DNA of 64,000 nucleotides from Chromatiales bacterium (lineage in GTDB: Bacteria > Pseudomonadota > Gammaproteobacteria > Steroidobacterales > GCA-2729495): the NCBI GenBank assembly GCA_002688175.1, contig NZCC01000043.1, forward strand, positions 1 to 64,000, given 5' to 3'. The notes below the pieces were generated by a model. The model worked only from the letters and a program-made list of their open reading frames with translations, had not been told where the DNA came from and did no database searches. Numbering within the stretch: position 1 is the stretch's first letter; every line of letters starts with the position of its first letter. Both the position numbers and the translations under genes were made by a program. Positions 34,322-42,601 of this stretch are shown in pieces.

Positions 34322-36990
34322 AAGATATCCTCGTCATCTGCGTTATTACTTCCGCCGCTAAAGTCGATTGACGAACTGGTGTCACTCTGCTGCCGGTCCG
34401 GAACGTGACCTTCGCGGAAGAGTTCGAAGATTGCACCCGAATAACCGGCGGGTGCCACCAGCCCGGTTTCAGGAACTATACGAGCCGTGATGATGCCTGA
34501 CGGACGCGGAATCGTAGCGTCTCGTGCCCCGGCGAGGGCATCTTGCATGAAGTCCTTCCAGATCGGCAATGCGGTGCGACTGCCTTCTTCACCGGCACCG
34601 AGCGGTCGGTCCTGATCGAATCCGACCCAGGCGGTAGCAACAATGTCGCCGTTGAAGCCGCTGAACCAGGCATCTCGCCGGTCATTTGAGGTACCGGTTT
34701 TACCGGCCAGGTCCGGGCGACCAAGCGCGCGTGCGCGTCGACCGGTGCCGCGCTGAATGACATCCTGCATCATGTTATAGATCAGGTAGGCATTCTCTGC
34801 TGTGATGATGCGCTCGGGCGGGTTATTGGTCATGGCGAAAAACAAGGGTGCATTTTCAGGTGTGGGTCGCCATGTCAGGCCATGATCTGTCATTACTGCA
34901 AGGTTTGGGTAAGACGGAATTTCGGTGACAACTGCCGGTTCGATAATCAATGGGCTGTTTATGATCGATCCAGTGTCGGCAGTAGCCAATAGTTCTTCCG
35001 TAACCTCGGTTGGAGCAGGGTTGCGGACCTTGGGGAGCTCGACTGTCGCTTCACAGTTATGGCACACGAAGGCCGGCTCCGCCTGGAAAACAACATTATC
35101 GTCAGAGTCCAGAACCCGTTCGATCAGGAAGGGTTTGGTGTGGAATCCGCCGCTGGCAAATGCCGCATAACCGGCAGCAACTTCCCACGGTGATGCACCG
35201 CCGCTACCCAGTGCGAGCGACAGGTCTCGCGGCAGCGCGCTCGCCGGTAAACCAAACTTTTTAATGTGCCGGATGGCCGGACCCAGACCGGTGCTGCGCA
35301 GTATGCGTACTGAGACCAGGTTCAGAGATTTGATCAACGCTTCGCGGAGTCGTATCGGGCCATGAAACTTGCGCGAATAATTTTCCGGGCGCCAGGTGTC
35401 TTCCAGCCCGCTATCATCGAATACTACCGGGGCATCATTTACCAGGGTTGCAGTCGTAAAACCATTTTCAAGGGCCGCTGAATAAATGAATGGTTTGAAC
35501 GATGAGCCGGGTTGGCGCTTGCTTTGCACAGCCCGGTTAAATTTACTGACGGAAAAGTCAAAACCACCCACCAGTGCGATGGTTGCACCGTCGTTGGGAT
35601 CAAGGGCGACAAATGCACCTTGAACCTGGGGCATTTGTGCCAGTTGCCAGCCTTTGTCAGCTGTATACAGCAAGTGAATCAGGTCACCGATCGCGACGAC
35701 ATCGTTAATTGACTGTGGAGCACCGCCTATGGTGTCGTCGTCAATGTGTGGGCGCCATTTCATGCTGTCCCATGCGACTGTTACGCGGCCCGTATTCTGG
35801 ATATACAGCAATGCTGAATTGTCGTCACCGGTGGCGAGCACGATGGCATTGTGCAGGTCCTTCGGCTGCGAAAAGTCGCTCAACAATTCCGTCAGTTGCG
35901 TGTCGTCCAGTCTGACGGCGGCATTCTGTCCGCTATTGATGAGTGGTTTTTCGAGCTCAGGCTCTTCATCCTGATCGGTAGCAGTGAGCAGCGGGTCGAG
36001 TACGTTGCTGGCGATCGGGCCGCGATAACCATGGCGACGGTCATACTCGAGCAAGGCAGTGCGCAGTGAACGGTTTGCCGACTTTTGCAGTTCTGCATTG
36101 ATGGTCGTGACAACCTTGTAACCGCGGGTATAAACCTCAAGTCCGTATTTTCTGACCATCCTGGCACGCACCATCTCGGTTACATATTGCGCATGCAGCT
36201 CAACTTTCGGACCGTGCAGGTGAGACTCCATCGGCAGAGCCAGCGCCTCGTCGTGTTGGTCCTGCGAAATAAATTCAAGTTCGAGCATACGTCGCAAAAC
36301 ATAAGCCCGGCGCGTTAAAGCGGCTTGAATATTCTTTACCGGGTTCAGCGAGGAGGGTGCCTTGGGCATGCCGGCAATCGTTGCGGCTTCGGCAATATTA
36401 AGTTCCTGTAGCGATTTACCGAAGTAGACTTCAGCGGCGGCGCCAACGCCGTAGGCACGTTGGCCGAGAAAAATTTTGTTCAGGTATAACGTGAGAATTT
36501 CCTGTTTGGAAAATTCATTCTCGATTTGTACGGCCAGGATCAGTTCCTTGGCCTTGCGCACGAACGAGCGCTCGCGAGTAAGAAAATAGTTGCGTGCAAG
36601 CTGTTGGGTGATGGTACTGCCACCCTGGCTGCGAGTTCCGCTGCGAACCAGGCTGATTACTGCGCGGGCAATGCCCTGATAATCATATCCGGGATGTTCG
36701 AAAAACCGGTCATCTTCCGCAGCCAGAAACGCATTGATAATAATGCCCGGAATCTCTTCATAAGAAGCCGGGGTACGACGTCTTTCACCAATTTGCGCCA
36801 TCAGGCGCCCATCCCGGGAGAAAATTCGCAAGGGCGTTTGCAGATCGATATCCCGCAGCGTCTCGGCCGATGGCAAACTGGGTGCCAGATAATAATAGGC
36901 GCCGGAGATGACCGTCAGCACCAGAATAACCCCGGTGGCCGCCAGAGCGCCTAGTAGCGGCCAGATTTGTTTGAGTCTGCCCATAGTCAC
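34318..36990 (-). CDS. mrcA: Penicillin-binding protein 1A (bifunctional transglycosylase/transpeptidase)
   Basis: An 890-residue class A PBP. After an N-terminal membrane helix (residues 10-33) comes the GT51 domain with AAEDDRFFEHPGYDYQGIAR and GGSTITQQLARNYFL, then an OB-like insertion, then the transpeptidase with SSFKPFIYSA (active-site SxxK), KSLNLVSVR (SxN) and GKTGTSNDRRDAWFSGF (KTG). It polymerises and cross-links peptidoglycan. Divergence from pilMNOPQ is the standard gammaproteobacterial layout. Confidence 0.96.
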   Translation of the reverse strand: MTMGRLKQIWPLLGALAATGVILVLTVISGAYYYLAPSLPSAETLRDIDLQTPLRIFSRDGRLMAQIGERRRTPASYEEIPGIIINAFLAAEDDRFFEHPGYDYQGIARAVISLVRSGTRSQGGSTITQQLARNYFLTRERSFVRKAKELILAVQIENEFSKQEILTLYLNKIFLGQRAYGVGAAAEVYFGKSLQELNIAEAATIAGMPKAPSSLNPVKNIQAALTRRAYVLRRMLELEFISQDQHDEALALPMESHLHGPKVELHAQYVTEMVRARMVRKYGLEVYTRGYKVVTTINAELQKSANRSLRTALLEYDRRHGYRGPIASNVLDPLLTATDQDEEPELEKPLINSGQNAAVRLDDTQLTELLSDFSQPKDLHNAIVLATGDDNSALLYIQNTGRVTVAWDSMKWRPHIDDDTIGGAPQSINDVVAIGDLIHLLYTADKGWQLAQMPQVQGAFVALDPNDGATIALVGGFDFSVSKFNRAVQSKRQPGSSFKPFIYSAALENGFTTATLVNDAPVVFDDSGLEDTWRPENYSRKFHGPIRLREALIKSLNLVSVRILRSTGLGPAIRHIKKFGLPASALPRDLSLALGSGGASPWEVAAGYAAFASGGFHTKPFLIERVLDSDDNVVFQAEPAFVCHNCEATVELPKVRNPAPTEVTEELLATADTGSIINSPLIIEPAVVTEIPSYPNLAVMTDHGLTWRPTPENAPLFFAMTNNPPERIITAENAYLIYNMMQDVIQRGTGRRARALGRPDLAGKTGTSNDRRDAWFSGFNGDIVATAWVGFDQDRPLGAGEEGSRTALPIWKDFMQDALAGARDATIPRPSGIITARIVPETGLVAPAGYSGAIFELFREGHVPDRQQSDTSSSIDFSGGSNNADDEDIF

Positions 36991-37067
36991 TGATGTTTGA
37001 TTTGCCGGATCATATTGTAGATTTTCCTTAATCAGAAAGCTCCGTGTCGAAAAGCAGAGCTAATCCC

Positions 37068-37096
37068 TTGCTATAGCAGGGTCGATTATGCATATT
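37068..37096 (+). promoter_or_regulatory. Candidate promoter for the riboswitch-pilMNOPQ transcript
   Basis: TTGCTA (37068-37073), a 17-base spacer and CATATT (37091-37096). Transcription would begin near 37103, at the 5' edge of the riboswitch aptamer. It lies between the divergent mrcA start and the riboswitch. Confidence 0.45.
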
Positions 37097-37097
37097 A

Positions 37098-37232
37098 GCC
37101 GCGGTTTGTGGGCAAACTCACTGAAAGGTGGGGACGCAAAGCTACCGGTCTAAGGGACTGTAAGGGCTGTGACGAGTTGGGATGTTGCGGCTGGGTCTGA
37201 ATCCTAGGACAGCGGGGTTGCCGATATGCGGG
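37098..37232 (+). ncRNA. Cyclic di-GMP-I riboswitch (GEMM-I)
   Basis: The plus strand reads GGGCAAAC, a GAAA-tetraloop hairpin CACTGAAAGGTG, then GGACGCAAAGC, CCGG and CTAA, the exact order of conserved blocks in GEMM-I. After a longer-than-usual P3 arm it closes with AGCGGGGTTGCCGATA, matching the 3' block of the Vc2 aptamer. By alignment with Vc2 the base equivalent to G20 is G (37111), favouring c-di-GMP over 3',3'-cGAMP, and A47 is A (37138). It precedes pilM by about 240 bases, so it should control type IV pilus assembly genes. The expression platform is not obvious. Confidence 0.85.
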
Positions 37233-37469
37233 GTCTTAAGGGTCCGCGGCAGTCGCTTCTCTCCGGTCAGATTTTCCCGTACCGATCGTATTTTTGCGCT
37301 AGCAAAGTGTTGGCGAAGCGTTAGATATGCCCACTCGTTAGATATTTGGGTGGAAAAGTGTGAAGTAGTCGCAGTTCCTTTATATCCAGTTCGATATATA
37401 GTTAAATTGCCTATCTAAGGGACTTAACCATATTTTTTACGCAAGCTACGGACTTAGAAGGGAAAAAAA
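37233..37469 (+). promoter_or_regulatory. Leader between the riboswitch and pilM
   Basis: About 240 bases with no supported gene and no clear terminator with a T run. Two pieces of the aptamer recur here in the same sense: TCTAAGGGACT at 37414-37424 (also at 37149-37159) and ACGCAAGCTACGG at 37439-37451 (compare 37134-37148). The second is next to the pilM ribosome binding site, so it may belong to the expression platform. Confidence 0.45.
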
Positions 37470-38531
37470 GTGCTTTTCGGGTCACGCTCAAAGCCTCTGA
37501 TCGGACTTGACATAACAACGTCATCGATCAAGTTGCTGGAATTAACAACGAGCGGTAAAACGCATCGAGCGGAGTGCTATGCCGCCGAAGCGACGCCGCC
37601 TAACTCTATTAATGAGAAGAGCATCGTCGATGCGGATGCGGTCGGCGAAGCGATTCGTCGTGCTGTTAAGCGTTCCGGATCAAAGGCACAGGATGTTGCA
37701 ATTGCTATCAGTGGTGATGCTGCAATTACCAAAGTTATTCAGATGCCGGCGAATCTTAGTGAGAATGACCTTGAGGGTCAGGTTGAGATTCAGGCGGATC
37801 AATATATTCCTTTCCCGATGGAAGAAGTCAGTTTTGATTTTGAGGTGATGGGACCGTCGGCAAATGATCCGGAGATGAACGATGTGTTGCTCGTTGCGAC
37901 ACGCACCGAGAATGTCGACCAAAGGTGTGCCGCTGTAGAGGCTGCTGGATTGACGGCCAGAGTTGTCGATGTTGAAGCATTCGCACTTGAAAATGCCTGT
38001 ACATTACTTTCACATCAGATGCCTGATGGCGGGCATGATCATTTGATTTCGATCGTCGATTTTGGTGCGAGTAATACCACGTTTAGCGTATTGCAGGATC
38101 TTCGTGTCATATATACCCGTGATTTCTCATTCGGCGGCCAGCAACTGACCGAAGAAATTATGCGCACCTACGGACTCAGTCTCGAAGATGCCGGTCGGGC
38201 CAAGAAAGAAGGCGGCTTGCCAAGTAACTATCAGCCTGAGGTGCTTGATCCGTTTATTGACGACATGACACAACAGGTCAGTCGCTCTATGCAGTTCTTC
38301 CTCGCTTCGGCGGGGGGTCGCGATCAGCCGGACCAGATTCTGGTACTCGGCGGTTGTGCGAATATTCCCGGTGTGGCAGATGTGATTTCCAGCAAAGTCG
38401 GGGTGTCGACGGAGGTTGGTGATCCCCTGGGCCACATGAAGGTCTCGTCAAAGGCGAAAGCACAGGGCGTGCGTGGAGATGCAACCGCACTGCTAACAGC
38501 CTTTGGTCTCGCGTTACGGAGTTTCGACTGA
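37470..38531 (+). CDS. pilM: Type IV pilus assembly protein PilM
   Basis: A 353-residue cytoplasmic actin-like ATPase. The phosphate-binding segments LIGLDITTSSIKLLEL (N-terminal) and ISIVDFGASNTTFSVL (second half) fit the FtsA/PilM fold, and ILVLGGCANIPGVADVI is the adenosine motif. PilM binds the N-terminus of PilN and forms the cytoplasmic ring of the alignment complex. It starts with GTG after AAGGGAAAA. First gene of pilMNOPQ. Confidence 0.95.
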   Translation: MLFGSRSKPLIGLDITTSSIKLLELTTSGKTHRAECYAAEATPPNSINEKSIVDADAVGEAIRRAVKRSGSKAQDVAIAISGDAAITKVIQMPANLSENDLEGQVEIQADQYIPFPMEEVSFDFEVMGPSANDPEMNDVLLVATRTENVDQRCAAVEAAGLTARVVDVEAFALENACTLLSHQMPDGGHDHLISIVDFGASNTTFSVLQDLRVIYTRDFSFGGQQLTEEIMRTYGLSLEDAGRAKKEGGLPSNYQPEVLDPFIDDMTQQVSRSMQFFLASAGGRDQPDQILVLGGCANIPGVADVISSKVGVSTEVGDPLGHMKVSSKAKAQGVRGDATALLTAFGLALRSFD

Positions 38532-38532
38532 T

Positions 38533-39123
38533 ATGCCACGCATTAATCTATTGCCATGGCGTGATGAGCAAAGGACTGAACGCCGTAACCAGTTCTTTAT
38601 CGCGCTGGGTGCTGCTGCTCTCGCTGCCGCGTCGATTATTCTGATCGGCAACCTGACATTCGGCAGTATCATCGGTCACCAGCAAGATCGAAATCGAATG
38701 TTGCAGTCTGAAATCGATTTACTGAATATCAAAATCAAGGAAATTATTGATCTTGAAGATCAGAAGGATCGACTGCTGGCCAGAATGGAAATCATCGAAC
38801 AGTTGCAGCGCAGTCGTCCCGGCATCGTGCATGTTTTTGAGGAACTCGTCACGACGTTACCTAACGGTGTATTTCTGAATGAGGTCAAACAAAATGGCTC
38901 ACGAATAGAAATCGTCGGTTCAGCCGAGTCGAATACCCGGGTTTCGGCACTGATGCGTAATATTGACGGTTCCGACTGGTTGAGTTCGCCCGATCTGGAA
39001 GTCGTCGAGGTCAAACCCGGGGCTGAAGGCAGTGGCCGGCGCGCCAGTGAATTTACAGTTTTTGCCGAGTCACTGACGGCCAAAAAAGGTGAAGAGCAAG
39101 AAGTAGAGGAGGGATCAGAATGA
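38533..39123 (+). CDS. pilN: Type IV pilus assembly protein PilN
   Basis: A 196-residue inner-membrane protein. The N-terminal MPRINLLPWRDEQR contains the INLLPWR motif that binds PilM; a membrane helix follows (residues 22-45), then coiled coil and a ferredoxin-like periplasmic domain. ATG 38533 is one base past the pilM stop and gives the canonical N-terminus; the track start is 10 codons upstream and wrong. Confidence 0.95.
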   Translation: MPRINLLPWRDEQRTERRNQFFIALGAAALAAASIILIGNLTFGSIIGHQQDRNRMLQSEIDLLNIKIKEIIDLEDQKDRLLARMEIIEQLQRSRPGIVHVFEELVTTLPNGVFLNEVKQNGSRIEIVGSAESNTRVSALMRNIDGSDWLSSPDLEVVEVKPGAEGSGRRASEFTVFAESLTAKKGEEQEVEEGSE

Positions 39124-39743
39124 ACTTCCTCGAAGAACTGCAGAATCTGGATTTCAATGATATAGGCCGTTGGCCGCTGCTGTTTCGCGCATTGTTTGTC
39201 GGCCTGTTTTTTGTCATTGCTGCCAGCGGTGGGTTTTATTACTTTGTCTTCACCGCTCAGATGCCGCGACTCGAACGTGCCGAGCAGGAAGAACAGGAAT
39301 TGCGCACTTCATTTGAGCAGAAGCAGAAAAAGGCCGCTAACTTTTCTGCCTACAGGGAGCAACTCGCAGAGATCGAACGTTCCTTCGGTACGATGTTGCG
39401 CCAGTTGCCGGGTAAGACGGAGATTCCGAATTTACTGGTCGATATATCGCAAACAGGTCTGGCAGCCGGGTTGCTGGAAGAATTGTTCCAGCCGGTGGCT
39501 GAGTTGCAGAAAGATTTTTACGCTGAGAAGCCGATTAAGATTCGCCTGAAAGGCACCTATCATGAGTTTGGCCAGTTTGTCAGTGATATCGCCGCATTAC
39601 CGCGTATTGTGACGCTGCATGATATTGCCATTAAGCAGGCGCTTAGCGGTGCCGACTCAGGGAATGGCAAACTGATACTCAATGTTACGGCCAAGACCTA
39701 TCGCTATCTCGATGAAGACGCTGATGTGGAGAACGCAGGGTGA
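39120..39743 (+). CDS. pilO: Type IV pilus assembly protein PilO
   Basis: A 207-residue inner-membrane partner of PilN. It has a single membrane helix (LLFRALFVGLFFVIAASGGF), a coiled coil (RAEQEEQELRTSFEQKQKKA) and a periplasmic ferredoxin-like domain ending in the strand LILNVTAKTYRYL. It overlaps the pilN stop by four bases (ATGA), so it is translationally coupled. Confidence 0.95.
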   Translation: MNFLEELQNLDFNDIGRWPLLFRALFVGLFFVIAASGGFYYFVFTAQMPRLERAEQEEQELRTSFEQKQKKAANFSAYREQLAEIERSFGTMLRQLPGKTEIPNLLVDISQTGLAAGLLEELFQPVAELQKDFYAEKPIKIRLKGTYHEFGQFVSDIAALPRIVTLHDIAIKQALSGADSGNGKLILNVTAKTYRYLDEDADVENAG

Positions 39744-40267
39744 CGGGCATGGAGCAAAGCATGCGGTTATTGGTCAGGTTGCCGGCGGTTTTGCTAGTGC
39801 TGGTACTGACGGCCTGTGGTGGCGGCATGGGTGACCTTGAGCAATATATCGCTGATGTCAAGCAGCGACCAGGCGGTCGTATCGAACCACTGCCGCAGAT
39901 CAAGCCATATGAGACATTTGATTATCAGGCCAGTAACAAGCGTTCGCCATTTGTGCGGGACCGGTCGGCCGATGAAAACGGAGTGATGAAGGGACCCACG
40001 CCGATCAAGAATCGTAATAAAGAATATCTTGAACAGTTTCCGCTGGACACCCTGAACATGGTTGGCACGCTGGAACGTGAAGGCAAGATTTATGGACTGG
40101 TGCAAACCAATGATGGATTGGTGCACCGTATTCTGCCGGGGAATTATGTCGGTCAGAATGATGGCCGCGTTATTTCTATAATGGATGGCAAGATTGAAAT
40201 TGAAGAACTGGTGTCGAATGGCATTGGAAATTTTTTCAAACGTAGTGCTGGGATTGGAATTGACTGA
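39740..40267 (+). CDS. pilP: Type IV pilus assembly lipoprotein PilP
   Basis: A 175-residue lipoprotein linking PilNO to the secretin. The lipobox is in LVLVLTACGGG, and residues about 95-165 form the HR-like beta domain (LNMVGTLEREGKIYGLVQTNDG, VYRI-type HRILPGNYVGQNDGRV). Starts at GTG 39740, ATG 39749 and ATG 39761 all have usable ribosome sites; the last gives the most typical signal peptide. It overlaps pilO. Confidence 0.94.
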   Translation: MTGMEQSMRLLVRLPAVLLVLVLTACGGGMGDLEQYIADVKQRPGGRIEPLPQIKPYETFDYQASNKRSPFVRDRSADENGVMKGPTPIKNRNKEYLEQFPLDTLNMVGTLEREGKIYGLVQTNDGLVHRILPGNYVGQNDGRVISIMDGKIEIEELVSNGIGNFFKRSAGIGID

Positions 40268-40350
40268 TTATTTAACCGGAAATCGTTAGATCTCCGGGCC
40301 GATTGATTGAACGACAGGCGCCCTGGGCGGGGGTTTGGGAGTACTTGAGA

Positions 40351-42561
40351 ATGAGCACAGTTAGGCCGAATCGGAACTTTATCAGCAGGCACGCGCGTGC
40401 AGTCGGCGTCGGCCGCCTGTTGATGAGTTTGTATTGTGTCATCGCCTTCGGACTGGCCGCAGTCTCTGCTGCGACAGCTGAGGATGCGCCAAATAGTCTC
40501 GATGACATCGAGGTACGCGCACTCCCAGGTAATCGCATTGAACTCAGGTTGGTGACCTCTGGTAATGCGCCTGAGCCATTGGCTTTTACGATCGATGAGC
40601 CGGCACGTATTGCGATTGATCTGCGCGATACGGTACTGGGTCTGAAGTCACGACGTAAAGATGTGGGTATTGGTGCTCTCGACACAATTTTGGCTGCTGA
40701 AGCCAACGGGCGTACACGAGTTGTTCTGAATTTAGATGTTTCAGTCGGCTACCAGACCCGCGTTGAAGGCAACAGCATCCTGGTTACACTCGATAGTGTG
40801 GCGGGCAGTGGAGCATCCGCCATAGCTGTGGCGCCGACCCTGATACCGAAAAAAGCCTCAGAGAGCAGCGCGATTGCCGCGCGGTCGATCGAAAGTATTG
40901 ATTTTCGGCGCACTGAAGCCGGGGCCGGCCGACTTATAGTCAAATTGTCTGATGTCGGTACAGCGATTGATGTCCAGCGTACGGCCAACCAGGTGGTATT
41001 GAATTTTATCGGCACCGATTTGCCCAGTTCATTGATGAAGCGACTCGATGTTCTGGATTTCGCGACACCAGTGACGACCATCGACACCATGCGCGTGGGT
41101 AACAATACCCGCATCGTGTTATCGGCTACAGGCAGTTTCGCCGAACTGGCCTACCAGTCTGACTTTATCTTCAGTGTCGAGGTGCAACCGGTTTTAGAGG
41201 ATAAGAAAAAGGAAGTTGCGCCAACATTATTCAGTCCTGATCATGTCTATGAAGGCGAACGACTGACACTCAATTTTCAGGATATCGAGACTCGTGCGGT
41301 ATTGCAGTTACTGGCTGATGTCAGCGGCCGCAACATCGTGGTTTCGGATACAGTTCAGGGCAATGTTACCTTGCGTCTGCAGGGCGTGCCGTGGGATCAG
41401 GCACTGGACATTGTGCTGGCCACCAAGGGTCTGGATATGCGCCAGAACGGCAACGTTATTATCGTTGCCCCGGCTGAAGAAATATCGGCACGCGAACTTG
41501 CCGATCTCGAATCGCGCAAAGAGATCAGTGAGCTTGAACCACTGGTGGCCGAGTATGTGCAGGTCAACTATGCGAAGGCCAGTGACCTGGCCGAGCTGAT
41601 TTCCGGCGGTAGCGGCGGCACCGCATTGCTATCGGATCGCGGTTCAGTGGGTATCGATGATCGTACCAATACACTGTTGTTGCAGGATACGATCGAAAGT
41701 ATTGCCTCGATCCGCAGACTGGTAGCGACACTCGATATTCCCGTACGCCAGGTGTTGATCGAATCACGGATCGTTATCGTGAATGATGACTTCAGCCGTG
41801 ACCTGGGTATTCGTTGGGGCGCGACCGTTGTCAAGGAGAGTGGCGGCGGTGTGTATACGACGACCGGTCGGTCCACCGGTACGGACAGTATGATCAATGA
41901 TGCCGCGGATAACATTAATGCGGGCGGCTCGCCGTTCCCGGTTGCTATCCCCAGCCTTGATGACCGGTTTAACATCAACTTGCCGGTGGCCAATCCTGCC
42001 GGCCAGTTCGCGCTTGCGATTCTCGATGATGATTACCTGATTGATCTCGAATTGTCCGCGCTGCAGGCTGAGGGCCGCGGCGAGGTCATCTCGTCACCGC
42101 GTGTCATTACAGCCAATCAGAAGGAAGCGACCATTAAAGAGGGTGTAGAGATTCCGTACCAGGAATCTTCATCCAGCGGCGCGACCACCACCCAGTTCAA
42201 GGAAGCGGTGCTGAGCCTGACGGTGACGCCGCAAATTACCCCGGATGACCGGATCATCATGGACCTGCTGGTGACCAAAGACAGCGTCGGTGAGACCGTG
42301 ACGACCGAGCGTGGTGGCTCCGTACCGAGTATCGATACGCGTTCGATAGAGACGCAGGTACTGGTTAACAACGGACAGACTGTCGTGCTTGGTGGGATCT
42401 ATGAAACTGAACAGAGGGAAACTGTGACCAAGGTACCGTTCTTCGGCGATATTCCGTTCCTGGGCGTGATGTTCAGGTCTACGCGGGTGAACTCTGAAAA
42501 ATCGGAACTATTGATTTTCGTGACGCCAAAAATACTAAAAGAAGGCTCGAGCATTTATTAA
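40351..42561 (+). CDS. pilQ: Type IV pilus secretin PilQ
   Basis: A 736-residue outer-membrane secretin. After the signal peptide come two AMIN domains (residues about 35-270), which bind peptidoglycan, then STN/N0 (LTLNFQDIETRAVLQLLADVSGRN), N1, and the secretin core with VLIESRIVIVNDDFSRDLGI, GEVISSPRVITANQKEATI and VFFGDIPFLGVMF-like KVPFFGDIPFLG. The track start is TTG 40303; ATG 40351 is better supported. It forms the pilus exit pore. Confidence 0.95.
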   Translation: MSTVRPNRNFISRHARAVGVGRLLMSLYCVIAFGLAAVSAATAEDAPNSLDDIEVRALPGNRIELRLVTSGNAPEPLAFTIDEPARIAIDLRDTVLGLKSRRKDVGIGALDTILAAEANGRTRVVLNLDVSVGYQTRVEGNSILVTLDSVAGSGASAIAVAPTLIPKKASESSAIAARSIESIDFRRTEAGAGRLIVKLSDVGTAIDVQRTANQVVLNFIGTDLPSSLMKRLDVLDFATPVTTIDTMRVGNNTRIVLSATGSFAELAYQSDFIFSVEVQPVLEDKKKEVAPTLFSPDHVYEGERLTLNFQDIETRAVLQLLADVSGRNIVVSDTVQGNVTLRLQGVPWDQALDIVLATKGLDMRQNGNVIIVAPAEEISARELADLESRKEISELEPLVAEYVQVNYAKASDLAELISGGSGGTALLSDRGSVGIDDRTNTLLLQDTIESIASIRRLVATLDIPVRQVLIESRIVIVNDDFSRDLGIRWGATVVKESGGGVYTTTGRSTGTDSMINDAADNINAGGSPFPVAIPSLDDRFNINLPVANPAGQFALAILDDDYLIDLELSALQAEGRGEVISSPRVITANQKEATIKEGVEIPYQESSSSGATTTQFKEAVLSLTVTPQITPDDRIIMDLLVTKDSVGETVTTERGGSVPSIDTRSIETQVLVNNGQTVVLGGIYETEQRETVTKVPFFGDIPFLGVMFRSTRVNSEKSELLIFVTPKILKEGSSIY

Positions 42562-42601
42562 GGATTGGCCACAGAATGATTGTGGTAGAGGGTTTTATGG
42601 T

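Noticed and set aside
37182-37418. 78-codon ORF between the riboswitch and pilM
   Set aside because: It overlaps the 3' part of the GEMM-I aptamer and has no features of a real protein.
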